64,000 nt of DNA from Bacilli bacterium. Lineage in GTDB: Bacteria > Bacillota_I > Bacilli_A > RF39 > UBA660. The notes beneath the pieces are model-generated. The model ran no database searches and was not told the origin of the DNA. It saw nothing but the letters and a program-made list of their open reading frames with translations. The stretch covers positions 19,800 through 83,799 of the forward strand of contig JAFRHI010000015.1 in the NCBI GenBank assembly GCA_017433415.1. Direction: 5' to 3'. The translations under genes were made by a program, and so were the position numbers. Of this stretch, positions 34,112 to 43,393 are shown in pieces (position 1 is the stretch's first letter; each line of letters starts with the position of its first letter).

Positions 34112-35872
34112 ATGAAAGATTTTAAAGAAAAATTAAGTTTAGTACCAAATAAACCAGGTAGTTATCAAATGAAAAATAAAGATGGTATTATAATCTACGT
34201 TGGAAAAGCTAAAAATCTTCAAAGAAGACTTAGAAGCTATTTCACTAGAACAGTAACAGGTAAAACAAAGATGCTAGTAGATGATATTGATGACTTTGAA
34301 TATATTGTCACATCATCTGAATTAGAGAGTTTAATACTTGAAATAACCTTAATAAAAAAATATGACCCTAAATATAATATTTTACTTAGAGATGATAAAT
34401 CATACCCTTATATTGAATTAACTAATGATAAATATCCGACTTTAAAAGTAGTTAGAAACGTAAAAAGAAAGAAAAATAAAAACCATTTATATGGTCCGTA
34501 TCCTAATGTTAATGCTGCTAGGAAAACAGTAAATATTGTTAATAGAGTATATCCATTAAGAAAATGCGATAAGTTAAAAAAAGAGTTATGTCTTTATTAT
34601 CATATCCATGAATGTCTTGGCTATTGTGAAAAAGAAATACCAGAAGAGACAATAAATAAAATGAAAAAAGAAATAATTTCATTTTTAAAAGGAGATCCAA
34701 CAATTATTTCTAAAAAGATTGAACAAGAAATGGATAAAGCATCAAAAAATATGAATTATGAAAAAGCTCTTGAATTAAAAAAGATGCTTGATGATATAAA
34801 AATAACATTAAAGAAACAAAAAATAGATTTAAATAAGAGTTATAATTTTGATCTTGTTAATTACTATTATGATAATAATTATTTAGGAATAGAAATATTC
34901 TTCATTAGAGATGGCTTATTATTTGGCCGTCATAATGAAATAATTGCTTCACTTGGTGATATTGAAAATGAAGTTGTTGAATACTTAGTTAAATTTTATG
35001 CTAAAGGATTAATGCCAACAGAATTGGTTATTCCTAAAGAATTAGATAAAAATCTTTTAGAAGAATATTTTCAAATAAAAGTATTTATACCGCAAAGAGG
35101 TAAAATTAAAAGTCTTTTGAAACTAGCCAGAGAAAATGCTAAAGAACAATTAGATTTAAGAGGAGAAACTTTAAAAAGAGATAATGATGAAAGATTAAAA
35201 GCTATTGAAGAGTTAAGAAATCTTTTAGGATTAGAATCTTTACATCGAATGGAATCTTTTGATAACTCACATTTATTTGGTACATTCTATGTTGGTGGAA
35301 TGGTCGTTTTTGATGATTTTTTACCAAATAAAGATTTATATCGAAAATATAAAATATCTACCGAAGTAAAAGATGATTTAAGTGCCATGAAAGAAGTAAT
35401 TTATAGAAGATATTTTAAAACTATAATGGAAGAATCATATAAACCAGATTTAATAGTAATGGATGGTGGAAAACTTCAAATAAGCGTTTGTAAAGAAGTA
35501 TTAGACTCATTAAATTTGAAAATACCTATAATAGGTTTAGTAAAAGATAAAGCACATAAAACTAATCATATTATGACTGAAAATTATGAACTATTAGAAG
35601 TAGAAAAAGATTCAAAATTATTCTTATTCTTAACTAGAATTCAAGAAGAAGTCCATCGATATGCCATTACATATCATAGAAATATAAAAGCAAAAGGAGC
35701 ATTATCTAGTTTACTTGATCTTGCCCCAGGAATAGGTGAAGTTAGAAAGAAAGAACTATTAAAAAAATTTGGTTCTCTAAAAAGAATAAAAGAAGCAAGT
35801 ATTGAAGAACTAGAAGAAGTATTAAACAAGGATGTAGCAGAAAAACTACATGAATATTTAAAAGAGATTTAA
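34112..35872 (+). CDS. uvrC: Excinuclease ABC subunit C
   Basis: Makes both incisions in nucleotide excision repair. The GIY-YIG domain is at the N-terminus (PGSYQMKN...IIYVGKAKNLQRRLRSYF, about 15-47). A CLYYHIHECLGYC block follows, a UvrB-interacting helix (about 200-230), the RNase H-like domain (ESFDNSHLFGTFYVGGMVVF near 390, DGGKLQ near 455), and a C-terminal helix-hairpin-helix pair (PGIGEVRKKELLKKFGSLKRIKEAS). 586 residues. The ATG at 34112 follows AAGGGGTGATT; the upstream GTG is within that site. Confidence 0.93.
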   Translation: MKDFKEKLSLVPNKPGSYQMKNKDGIIIYVGKAKNLQRRLRSYFTRTVTGKTKMLVDDIDDFEYIVTSSELESLILEITLIKKYDPKYNILLRDDKSYPYIELTNDKYPTLKVVRNVKRKKNKNHLYGPYPNVNAARKTVNIVNRVYPLRKCDKLKKELCLYYHIHECLGYCEKEIPEETINKMKKEIISFLKGDPTIISKKIEQEMDKASKNMNYEKALELKKMLDDIKITLKKQKIDLNKSYNFDLVNYYYDNNYLGIEIFFIRDGLLFGRHNEIIASLGDIENEVVEYLVKFYAKGLMPTELVIPKELDKNLLEEYFQIKVFIPQRGKIKSLLKLARENAKEQLDLRGETLKRDNDERLKAIEELRNLLGLESLHRMESFDNSHLFGTFYVGGMVVFDDFLPNKDLYRKYKISTEVKDDLSAMKEVIYRRYFKTIMEESYKPDLIVMDGGKLQISVCKEVLDSLNLKIPIIGLVKDKAHKTNHIMTENYELLEVEKDSKLFLFLTRIQEEVHRYAITYHRNIKAKGALSSLLDLAPGIGEVRKKELLKKFGSLKRIKEASIEELEEVLNKDVAEKLHEYLKEI

Positions 35873-35899
35873 AAAACTTTATTTTAAACTCTTTTTTTT
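35861..35899 (+). terminator. Intrinsic terminator after uvrC
   Basis: AAAGAG-A-TTTAAA pairs with TTTAAACTCTTT (35861-35873 with 35883-35894, one bulge), then eight-T tract that runs into the next promoter. Confidence 0.65.
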
Positions 35900-35907
35900 G
35901 TTATAAT
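35899..35907 (+). promoter_or_regulatory. Extended -10 promoter for mutL-miaA
   Basis: TGTTATAAT, 17 bases upstream of the mutL start. Confidence 0.5.
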
Positions 35908-35924
35908 ACTCCTAGGTGAAGTGT

Positions 35925-37718
35925 ATGAGTAAAATACAAGTAATGGATGAAGCTTTAGCGAATAAGATAGCAGCTGGAGAAGTTGTTGAAAAAACAATGA
36001 ATGTTGTTAAAGAATTAGTTGAGAATTCAATAGATGCTGGAGCTAACGAAATAAGTATTAAATTGCTTGACTCTGGTGTCAAAGAAATAGAAGTAAGTGA
36101 TAATGGAATAGGCATGGATGAGGTTGATGCCAAAATGGCTTTTGAACGTCATGCTACGTCTAAATTAAAGAATCTTGATGATTTGTTCTATATCGAATCC
36201 CTTGGTTTTCGTGGTGAAGCACTACCATCTATTGCTAGTGTTTCTAATGTCAGATTAAAAACAAGTAATGGAAAAGTTGGTACATTAGTTACTATATCCG
36301 GTGGCAAAGACATGAAAGTTGAAAGATGTGACTTAACTAAAGGAACAACAATCACTGTATCTGACTTATTTTATAATACTCCAGTTCGTCTAAAATATTT
36401 AAAAAACTTATACACTGAACTTGCTTATACAGTTGAATATCTAAATAAAATGGCTTTATCATATCCTAATATTAAATTCACTCTAATAAATAATGATAAA
36501 GTGCTTCTGCAAACTGATGGTAATGGCGATTTATTAAAAGTAATTTATGAAATATATGGAGTAGATATTACTAAAAAGATGATTCCAATTAGTGGCGAAA
36601 ATGATGACTATTACATTAGTGGATATATTTCATATCCTGAAGTTAATAAAGGTAATAGAAATTCTATAACTACTTTAGTAAATGGCAGAGTAATTAAAAA
36701 TAATGAGCTTAACAAATGCATTATAGATTGCTATCACACCTATATGCATAAAGGCCGTTATCCAGTAATTGTTCTAAACATTGATGTTGATCCAATATTA
36801 GTAGATATTAATATTCACCCAACTAAAATGGATATTAAATTTTCTAAGATTGATACTTTAAAAGAATTAGTAACAAAACTAATAACTAAAAGATTAGAAG
36901 AAATAACATTAATTCCTGAAGTATCAGTACGTGATAATTATTCTCTTAGTGAAGTAAATAGGCAAATAAGAAGTACTGAAGAAAAACATGATATTAAACC
37001 AAAAGAAAAAAACTATGAAGAGATGAAATTAGATTTTGAAGTCCAAGAAGAAAAGAAAAACTATGAGAAAAAAGAATCTAAAAAATTAAAAGAAGAATTA
37101 CCATTTGAAGTAGAGCAAGAAGACGAAAAAGTATCTAGAATAAAGAAAATGATTCCTCGAGGAGTAGTACTTCTAACATATATAGTTGCCGAAAATGAAG
37201 ATGGTATGTATTTAATTGATCAACATGCCGCTGCTGAGAGAATTAATTATGAAAAAATTCTTAAAAAAATGAAAGAAAAACCAATAATAATAGATTTATT
37301 AGTACCTATAAAAATAGAACTTCGTACGGATGAATACATCCTAGCTAAAGAAAGATTAACTCTTCTTGAAGAGTACGGTTTTACTACTGAAGAATTTGGT
37401 TTTAATACTTTAATTATTAGATCACATCCTAATTGGATACCTGAAGAAAATGCTGAAGATTGTATCCGTAAAATAGTAGATTTAATTATTGAAAAAGGTT
37501 CATTTGATTTTGATCAATTTATTTGGCGTATGGCCGCCACAACAGCCTGTAGAATGTCTGTTATGGCAAATACTTATATCTCAAAAGAAGAAGAAGAGTG
37601 GATTTTAGAAAATATTCGTTATTGTGATAATCCATTTACTTGTCCACATGGCAGACCCACTATTATAACTTATACTAAATATGAACTTGAAAAGTTATTT
37701 AAAAGAACATTAGATTAA
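35925..37718 (+). CDS. mutL: DNA mismatch repair protein MutL
   Basis: GHKL ATPase that links MutS mismatch recognition to strand processing. N-terminal motifs: ELVENSIDAGA near 24-34, DNGIGM near 55-60, FERHATSKL and GFRGEALPSIASVS near 90-107. The C-terminal domain carries DQHAAAERINYE near 432-443 and the CPHGRPT motif near 570, with ACRMS before it. These are endonuclease-site elements of MutL from organisms lacking MutH. 597 residues. The ATG at 35925 is used, as the GTG at 35916 belongs to the ribosome site. MutS is not in the window. Confidence 0.93.
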   Translation: MSKIQVMDEALANKIAAGEVVEKTMNVVKELVENSIDAGANEISIKLLDSGVKEIEVSDNGIGMDEVDAKMAFERHATSKLKNLDDLFYIESLGFRGEALPSIASVSNVRLKTSNGKVGTLVTISGGKDMKVERCDLTKGTTITVSDLFYNTPVRLKYLKNLYTELAYTVEYLNKMALSYPNIKFTLINNDKVLLQTDGNGDLLKVIYEIYGVDITKKMIPISGENDDYYISGYISYPEVNKGNRNSITTLVNGRVIKNNELNKCIIDCYHTYMHKGRYPVIVLNIDVDPILVDINIHPTKMDIKFSKIDTLKELVTKLITKRLEEITLIPEVSVRDNYSLSEVNRQIRSTEEKHDIKPKEKNYEEMKLDFEVQEEKKNYEKKESKKLKEELPFEVEQEDEKVSRIKKMIPRGVVLLTYIVAENEDGMYLIDQHAAAERINYEKILKKMKEKPIIIDLLVPIKIELRTDEYILAKERLTLLEEYGFTTEEFGFNTLIIRSHPNWIPEENAEDCIRKIVDLIIEKGSFDFDQFIWRMAATTACRMSVMANTYISKEEEEWILENIRYCDNPFTCPHGRPTIITYTKYELEKLFKRTLD

Positions 37719-37734
37719 TAAAAAAGGTGATTAT

Positions 37735-38613
37735 ATGCAAGATATTATAGTAATTATTGGTCCAACTGGCATAGGAAAGACGAAACTTAGCATTGAACTT
37801 GCTAAAAAGTTAGATGCTGAAATAATAAATGGCGATAGTGTTGCTATCTACAAAGGACTAGATATAGGTAGTGCTAAACCAACCAAAGAAGAACAAGAAG
37901 GAATACCTCACCATTTAATTGATATAAAAAATGTTACAGAGGATTATTCAGTTTTTGATTATCAAAAAGATGCTAGAAAAAAAATAGAAGAAATAACATC
38001 TCGAGGAAAACGTATAATAATTGTTGGCGGAACAGGTCTTTATATTAAAGCAGCTCTTTATGATTATAAATTCATTGAAAACAATAATTATAATTCATAC
38101 AATGAGTTATCAAATGAGGAATTATTAGAAACAATAAAAAGTCATCCTAATTTTAAAGATATAGAATTACCAAATATAAATAATCGTCAAAGATTAGTAA
38201 GAATATTAAATAAATTAAATAATAATGAACCCTTTACTAATAATAAAGATAAATTATTATATCCAGTAAAGGTCATTTCCTTAACCGCTCCAAGAGAAAT
38301 AATTTATGAAAGAATAAATAATAGGGTAGATAAAATGCTAGCTAATGGTTTATTAGAAGAAATTGAATCATTAAAAGATTATTATCCCAAATCAAGGATT
38401 TTAAATAGTGGCATAGGTTATAAAGAATTTTCAGATTACTTATTTAAAAACAAGTCATTGGATACAGTAATAGAAGAGATAAAAAAAGACTCTAGGCATT
38501 TTGCCAAGAGACAATTTACATTTAATAAACATCAATTTTCAGCTAAATGGATTACTGTAGACCTAAATAATTTTAATAATACAGTAGAAGAGGTTTTAAA
38601 TTACATAAAATAA
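37735..38613 (+). CDS. miaA: tRNA dimethylallyltransferase
   Basis: Adds the dimethylallyl group to A37 of tRNAs reading UNN codons. P-loop GPTGIGKTKLSIELA is at 9-23, NGDSVAIYKGLDIGSAKPT near 33-51, PHHLID near 58-63, and GGTGLYIKAALY near 97-108. DSRHFAKRQFTF near the end is the tRNA-binding stretch. 292 residues. It follows mutL by 16 bases with AAAGGTGAT, the common mutL-miaA order in Bacillota. It ends in a bidirectional terminator. Confidence 0.93.
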   Translation: MQDIIVIIGPTGIGKTKLSIELAKKLDAEIINGDSVAIYKGLDIGSAKPTKEEQEGIPHHLIDIKNVTEDYSVFDYQKDARKKIEEITSRGKRIIIVGGTGLYIKAALYDYKFIENNNYNSYNELSNEELLETIKSHPNFKDIELPNINNRQRLVRILNKLNNNEPFTNNKDKLLYPVKVISLTAPREIIYERINNRVDKMLANGLLEEIESLKDYYPKSRILNSGIGYKEFSDYLFKNKSLDTVIEEIKKDSRHFAKRQFTFNKHQFSAKWITVDLNNFNNTVEEVLNYIK

Positions 38614-38633
38614 GGAGCTAATAAGCTCCTTTT
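38612..38633. terminator. Bidirectional terminator between convergent genes
   Basis: AAGGAGCT/AGCTCCTT (38612-38619 with 38624-38631), AATA loop, T-tract on + strand; overlaps the stop codon of the - strand gene. Confidence 0.75.
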
Positions 38634-39547
38634 AATTCTGAATAAATGTCTTGATCAAAAATATGTTTATTTTGTTCTTTACCTTGATCCGCATTAAATA
38701 ACTGTTGTGTATCTACAATAAAGTAATCATATATTAAATAATCCTTCCCATCAGTCGCAACAGGATCATCCCAAGTAACATCTAAATGATACCATGTATT
38801 ATCAAGATATATAGCATTCCAAATATGATTATCACTAGAAATTCTATAACTCTTAATATTTAATCTTTCTAAAAACAATTGCATTAAATCAGTATAACCA
38901 CCACAAATTCCATATCCTTCAAATAACGGTCCATATGCAATATCAGAACGATAATTAATAGTACCATAATCAGTTCTTGCTGAATCATATTTTGTTGTAT
39001 TAACAATATAATCATGAATATTTTTAATATTATCTCTTGCCGAAAGATTTTCATTAACTAATTGTGGATATAATTCATCAACTTTAGCATTAATCATTTC
39101 AATATCTTCTTCTGAATAGTTTTTAGTTACACTTAAAGTAACTCTACCTAATGAATCATATTCAGTTTCAATATTGGAAAAACCATTGAATGGATGAACA
39201 TAATTATTAATATCTGATAATCTACTTTGATTATTTGCTAAACTTCGAATATCAAAAAGACAATTTTCATATTCTTTTGGACAATAAAATGTAAAAGAAG
39301 TTTTTCCTGCATTAATAGCAGTATAGTAAATATTTAAAATATCTTGAATATTATTTGGAGAAAAATTATCAGTGTTTTGTACAAAATTAAAATCATAATC
39401 TCGATAGTAATTATTAACCTCTCCTAGAGTAATATTTTTATATTCCTGTAAAATATATGTATCAATAAGAGCTTTGATATCCTCTTTTTTAAAAAAAGCC
39501 ACAACAGCAAGTATTAATAATAATACAAGAGTAACAATTTTTCTCAT
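38618..39547 (-). CDS. Membrane-anchored transglutaminase-like protein
   Basis: 309 residues. One N-terminal hydrophobic helix (4-19), then an extracytoplasmic domain. The transglutaminase-like core is at about 165-265: Cys in GYGICGGYTDLMQLFLERL, His in DNHIWNAIYL, Asp in WYHLDVTWDDP. All three catalytic positions are present. Such proteins act as cysteine peptidases or cross-linking enzymes on surface proteins, and similar ones occur near spore or wall genes. Start ATG has AGGTGAT. Single gene unit, convergent with miaA. Confidence 0.82.
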   Translation of the reverse strand: MRKIVTLVLLLILAVVAFFKKEDIKALIDTYILQEYKNITLGEVNNYYRDYDFNFVQNTDNFSPNNIQDILNIYYTAINAGKTSFTFYCPKEYENCLFDIRSLANNQSRLSDINNYVHPFNGFSNIETEYDSLGRVTLSVTKNYSEEDIEMINAKVDELYPQLVNENLSARDNIKNIHDYIVNTTKYDSARTDYGTINYRSDIAYGPLFEGYGICGGYTDLMQLFLERLNIKSYRISSDNHIWNAIYLDNTWYHLDVTWDDPVATDGKDYLIYDYFIVDTQQLFNADQGKEQNKHIFDQDIYSELKGAY

Positions 39548-39590
39548 ATAATCACCTATAATAATTTTACATTAAAAGAAAATTAAAGTA

Positions 39591-39616
39591 AATAAAAACC
39601 AATTATTTATAATTGG
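39591..39616 (-). terminator. Intrinsic terminator of rpsT
   Basis: On the - strand CCAATTAT/ATAATTGG (39609-39616 with 39599-39606) followed by TTTTTATT. It serves the S20 gene. Confidence 0.7.
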
Positions 39617-39621
39617 CTTTA

Positions 39622-39882
39622 CTACATATTATTTTTCATCTTTGTTAATCTTGATTTTAATCTAGCAGCTTTGTTCTTATGAACTAATCCACTAGTTACA
39701 GCTTTATCAATTCTTTGTAATGCAATGTTTAAGTTGTTACTAGCAGCTTCTTTTTCTCCGGTTTTAACTTCTTTTTCAAATTTTTTGATAGCTGTCTTCA
39801 TACTTGAAGAAACTAAAGTGTTAACTTCTGCTTTTTTAGCATTTGAACGCATACGCTTTTTTGCGCTTTTAATATTTGGCAT
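39622..39882 (-). CDS. rpsT: 30S ribosomal protein S20
   Basis: 86 residues, highly basic, helical. Begins MPNIKSAKKRMRSNAKK and ends HKNKAARLKSRLTKM, the standard S20 pattern that binds 16S rRNA in the body of the small subunit. Ribosome site GAGGTGAAAAA. Divergent from gpr, the same arrangement as in Bacillus. Own promoter and terminator. Confidence 0.95.
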   Translation of the reverse strand: MPNIKSAKKRMRSNAKKAEVNTLVSSSMKTAIKKFEKEVKTGEKEAASNNLNIALQRIDKAVTSGLVHKNKAARLKSRLTKMKNNM

Positions 39883-39911
39883 TTTTTCACCTCACTTTTG
39901 TAAACACATTA

Positions 39912-39940
39912 ATTCTATCAAACAATTGCAAAAAAAGCAA
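39912..39940 (-). promoter_or_regulatory. Promoter of rpsT
   Basis: On the - strand: TTGCTT (39940-39935), 17-base spacer, extended -10 TGATAGAAT (39920-39912). Confidence 0.6.
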
Positions 39941-39981
39941 ATAAAATCATTATTTTTGAAAATATTATTAATGGTGATTCT

Positions 39982-40770
39982 ATGCAAAATAAAAAAATTA
40001 GTAATAAAGAAATTAGAACAGATTTAATAATTGAACAAAAATTAATGAAAGATGCATATATTCAAGAAGAACGAAAAGAAGATATAATAATTACTACATC
40101 AAAAATTAATTCTAATTATTATACAACCATTAGTTTTAGAGATATTACTGATAAAGATAATTTTAATTCAGTATTAAAAATATTAGTTAATGAATTAAAA
40201 AAGTATTTAAAAGTAACAAAAACAGATACTATTTTAGTGATTGGACTTGGAAATTCTAACTCAACACCAGATTCCTTAGGTCCACTTGTCGTGAATCATG
40301 TTCTAGTAACTAGATATTTATTTATTCTAGGAAATGTTGAATCTGGTTATAGTAATGTCTGCTCTTTTAAGCCAGATGTAATGGGAAATACAGGAATAGA
40401 AACAACAGAAATTATAAATTGCATTATTAAAGAAAGTAATGCTACTAAAGTAATTATAATTGATTCTTTAAAGGCCAGTAATTTAAAGAGATTAACAAAA
40501 ACAATTCAAATAACAAATAAAGGAATTTCTCCTGGTAGTGGATTAAATAGTAAATATAAAGAGATAAGTAAAAAAACTACTGGAGCAGAAATTATAGCCA
40601 TTGGAGTTCCAACTGTAGTTGATATAAAGACAATTTCAAAAAAAGAGAAAAACTTAATAGTAACACCAACAGATATAGACTTTATAATTGAAAAATTATC
40701 TATATTAATAGGTGAAGCTATTAATATTTCTTTACATAAAAACTATATTCGACAAAATAATAATAATTAA
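39982..40770 (+). CDS. gpr: Germination (spore) protease GPR
   Basis: Aspartic-like protease that degrades small acid-soluble spore proteins at germination. Family blocks are in order: IRTDLIIEQ at 11-19, VIGLGNSNSTPDSLGPLVVNHVLVTRYL near 85-112, KPDVMGNTGIETTEII near 130-145, IIIDSLKASNLKRLTKTIQITNKGISPGSGLN near 158-190, and AIGVPTVVD near 207-215. 262 residues, shorter than Bacillus GPR (about 370), so the C-terminus is trimmed. Followed by spoIIP as in Bacillus. It is strong evidence for endospore formation in this lineage. Confidence 0.9.
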   Translation: MQNKKISNKEIRTDLIIEQKLMKDAYIQEERKEDIIITTSKINSNYYTTISFRDITDKDNFNSVLKILVNELKKYLKVTKTDTILVIGLGNSNSTPDSLGPLVVNHVLVTRYLFILGNVESGYSNVCSFKPDVMGNTGIETTEIINCIIKESNATKVIIIDSLKASNLKRLTKTIQITNKGISPGSGLNSKYKEISKKTTGAEIIAIGVPTVVDIKTISKKEKNLIVTPTDIDFIIEKLSILIGEAINISLHKNYIRQNNNN

Positions 40771-40796
40771 TTAGTTATATTAAATTTGGTGATAAA

Positions 40797-41711
40797 ATGA
40801 AAAATAGATTTATTACTAGAAAAAACAAAAGAAAAAGAAAATTAAAACACTTTTTCCTTTTTGTTATGTTTATATCTGGTTTAGTTATTAATTACAAGAT
40901 ATTTGAAAAAAGCAAGTATACAATAACGGATAAAGAATTTACAAATTTAATAATAAATACAACCTTTACTAGTGATAAAGATATATTAGAAAAAGTAACA
41001 AATAAAATTATTGAACTAAGTAAGCCAATTAAACTGTTAAATAAAGAATATACTAAAAGTATTAATATTATTAAAACAAGTAAAGAGGAAGAAAAACCAA
41101 TAATATATTTATATAATACCCATCAAACAGAAGAATATAAACCAAGTGATTTTATTGAATTTAGTATTAATCCAACAGTAATAATGAATAATTATATTTT
41201 AGAAGATATTTTTAATAAAAATGACTACAAAACTTTAGTGGAAGAAGAATCCATAAGAGATATATTAAAAGAGAATAATTGGAAATATGTTAATAGTTAT
41301 AAAGCCAGTCGCATCCTCCTGGAAAGAAGAATAGTTGAAAATCCAACTCTTAAATATTTTATAGATATTCATAGAGATAGTTTACCAAAAGATAAAACAA
41401 CTATTACGATAGAAGGGAAAGATTATGCTAAGGTGGTATTTATTGTAGGTATGGAAAATAATAACTATCAAAGCAATTTGGAATTTACTACTAGAATTAA
41501 TAATAAAATAGAAGAGAAGTATCCGGGTCTAACTAAAGGTATCTATAAAAAAGGTGGTAATGGCGTAAATGGTGTATATAATCAAGATTTTTCACCTAAA
41601 ACAATACTTATAGAAATAGGTGGCTATGAAAACAATACTACAGAAGTATTAAATACATCTATTGCTTTTAGTAAATGCTTTTTGGAGGTTATTAATGAAG
41701 AAAATATTTAA
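40797..41711 (+). CDS. spoIIP: Stage II sporulation protein P (SpoIIP)
   Basis: Amidase/endopeptidase that with SpoIID and SpoIIM thins septal peptidoglycan during engulfment. A basic N-terminus and one membrane helix lie at about 18-36, then the amidase domain: YNTHQTEEY near 104-112, DIHRDSLP near 191-198, and IEIGGYENN near 279-287. These are the zinc/active-site blocks of SpoIIP. 304 residues, a little shorter than Bacillus. It starts 26 bases after gpr. The last codons overlap the next small gene. Confidence 0.9.
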   Translation: MKNRFITRKNKRKRKLKHFFLFVMFISGLVINYKIFEKSKYTITDKEFTNLIINTTFTSDKDILEKVTNKIIELSKPIKLLNKEYTKSINIIKTSKEEEKPIIYLYNTHQTEEYKPSDFIEFSINPTVIMNNYILEDIFNKNDYKTLVEEESIRDILKENNWKYVNSYKASRILLERRIVENPTLKYFIDIHRDSLPKDKTTITIEGKDYAKVVFIVGMENNNYQSNLEFTTRINNKIEEKYPGLTKGIYKKGGNGVNGVYNQDFSPKTILIEIGGYENNTTEVLNTSIAFSKCFLEVINEENI

Positions 41712-41991
41712 ATTAATAATGTTAATCTTAATAATATTCTTTTTATCACTTTATTTTAGTAGGATTAATTATTATCAAGAAAATAAAACTATATTAACTG
41801 ATAAAGCTATTAAACAATTTGAAAAAGATTTACAAGAAGGACGTCAAATAGATTCAAAAAACTATATTGAAGAAGAAAAAAATTATAATAACAAACCCTC
41901 AAAAATAGCCCGAAAGACATCTCACTTCATAGAAAATAGTTTTTCCAAAAGTTTAAAATATCTAATGCACTATCTTGAAACGCTTGAATAA
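41695..41991 (+). CDS. Small membrane protein downstream of spoIIP (yqxA position)
   Basis: 98 residues. One N-terminal membrane helix (about 5-22), then a charged region and an amphipathic C-terminal helix. ATG start with TTGGAGGTT inside the spoIIP end, overlapping by 17 bases, so it is translationally coupled to spoIIP. Bacillus has the sporulation-associated gene yqxA in this place with a similar size and layout, but I cannot see clear residue identity. Likely a spore-stage membrane protein; the specific family is unconfirmed. Confidence 0.65.
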   Translation: MKKIFKLIMLILIIFFLSLYFSRINYYQENKTILTDKAIKQFEKDLQEGRQIDSKNYIEEEKNYNNKPSKIARKTSHFIENSFSKSLKYLMHYLETLE

Positions 41992-42001
41992 TATAGTATA
42001 C

Positions 42002-42030
42002 TTGCATTTTTAGGCATTTTATGGTATAAT
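42002..42030 (+). promoter_or_regulatory. Promoter for the gene at 42055
   Basis: TTGCAT at 42002-42007, 17-base spacer, extended -10 TGGTATAAT at 42022-42030. Confidence 0.65.
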
Positions 42031-42054
42031 ATAGAACCAATTAGGAGGGGGATT

Positions 42055-43371
42055 ATGGAAAAATTAAAGCCAACAGTTAATTTAGTAGTTGAAACCCTAA
42101 TAGATGAATGTTCAATAGGTGATTTACCAAAAGAAGATCACTATGCAACATTTGATTTAAATAACAGAGTAAACATTTCGGATATATTTCGCTATAAAAA
42201 ATTTAAAAATGATTTCGCAAGTTATTTGACATGCTATAATGATGGAAAAAATGCCATTGGTATTATAAGAAACTCATATGCAGAATTTCTTAGTTGTTTA
42301 GTTAAATATCTAAATATCCAAGAGGGAGAAATAATTGATGATGATAATCTTACCAAAAAATTCTATCAAAAGATTGAAGAATTATCTAAAATAAAAACAG
42401 AACAAGAATTACGTGAAAAATTTCGTTGGATTTGGGGAGATTTAATAGCTGGTCGAGAATACATGCAAATAACAAGAAAATTAGAAAAACTAGATCCACG
42501 ATATGCAGAAGAATGTGAAAGAAGAAGACATTATTTCTACTCTTGTGGTATGCGTGAACGACTAAAAGCATTTATAAAAGTTCAAACAGAAGTGTATAGT
42601 AGATTCGTTAATTATCGTGAAGAATATAAAGAAAAATTAGAATCTAAAAACTATAATGGTTATTTAAGAAAGCATTTTGATTTAGATAAAATTGCAATTT
42701 ATACCGCTCATGAATATTTAAAAAAATGTGAAGAAACAACTGATAAAAAAACGATAGAAGAATATCTAAATTTAGTTAAAAATTACCTAGATTCAAATTA
42801 TGATAAAGGTGTTTCGATAAAAGTAGATAGAACTATAATTGATATAAAAAACATTATCAGCCGTTATGAAAAACAAAAGAAAAGATTATTACCAAAAGTT
42901 AGCCACGTTGATTGGATAATTATTCCAAATTCTAAGGGAGAACAAGTAAAACAACATGTAAAAGCAAGAAAATTATCAATGAGTGTTGAAAAATTAAATA
43001 ATTTAAAAGCTCATGGTCAAAGAAAAGAAGATTTTTATGAAAGTACTGATTATGTTGCTGAAATAGTAGGAGTACTAAGTAATAAAGGATATATTGGATA
43101 TTTATATGAAAATGGTGAAATAATCTTTGATCGTGAATATGTTTCTTGTCATCCATCAACCGCAACAGGTAATGCAATCTATAATTTACGAATATATGAT
43201 TTTGAAACACTTAGTAAGCTAAATAAGGCAAAATTAAAAAATCATCCAAAAGCAAAAAAGATTGTTCATTCTAAAAAATGGGAAGAAAAAGTCTCAGAAA
43301 TAATTGAGAGAGAAGCAACAGAGAAAGAAAAAGAAGACGTTAAACAATTTATTAAAAGATTTCAAAAATAA
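42055..43371 (+). CDS. Large charged, mainly helical protein of unknown function
   Basis: 438 residues, soluble, no signal peptide, rich in Lys, Glu and Tyr, predicted mostly helical. Strong site TTAGGAGGGGGA and a good promoter suggest solid expression. The region about 280-400 (HVDWIIIPNSKGEQVKQHVKARKLSMSVEKLNNLKAHGQ, then GYIGYLYENGEIIFDREY) looks like a separate alpha/beta unit. No family recognised. Single-gene unit, convergent with the lipoprotein gene. Confidence 0.7.
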   Translation: MEKLKPTVNLVVETLIDECSIGDLPKEDHYATFDLNNRVNISDIFRYKKFKNDFASYLTCYNDGKNAIGIIRNSYAEFLSCLVKYLNIQEGEIIDDDNLTKKFYQKIEELSKIKTEQELREKFRWIWGDLIAGREYMQITRKLEKLDPRYAEECERRRHYFYSCGMRERLKAFIKVQTEVYSRFVNYREEYKEKLESKNYNGYLRKHFDLDKIAIYTAHEYLKKCEETTDKKTIEEYLNLVKNYLDSNYDKGVSIKVDRTIIDIKNIISRYEKQKKRLLPKVSHVDWIIIPNSKGEQVKQHVKARKLSMSVEKLNNLKAHGQRKEDFYESTDYVAEIVGVLSNKGYIGYLYENGEIIFDREYVSCHPSTATGNAIYNLRIYDFETLSKLNKAKLKNHPKAKKIVHSKKWEEKVSEIIEREATEKEKEDVKQFIKRFQK

Positions 43372-43393
43372 AAGCGGAACACTCCGCTTTTAT
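43368..43393. terminator. Bidirectional terminator
   Basis: 11-bp stem ATAAAAGCGGA/TCCGCTTTTAT (43368-43378 with 43383-43393) with ACAC loop, between convergent genes. Confidence 0.8.

Noticed and set aside
39927..39954. Sigma-G-like promoter before gpr (TGCAAA and CATTATT)
   Set aside because: Spacing is 15 bases instead of the 17-18 usual for sigma-G, and both boxes are imperfect in A/T-rich sequence.
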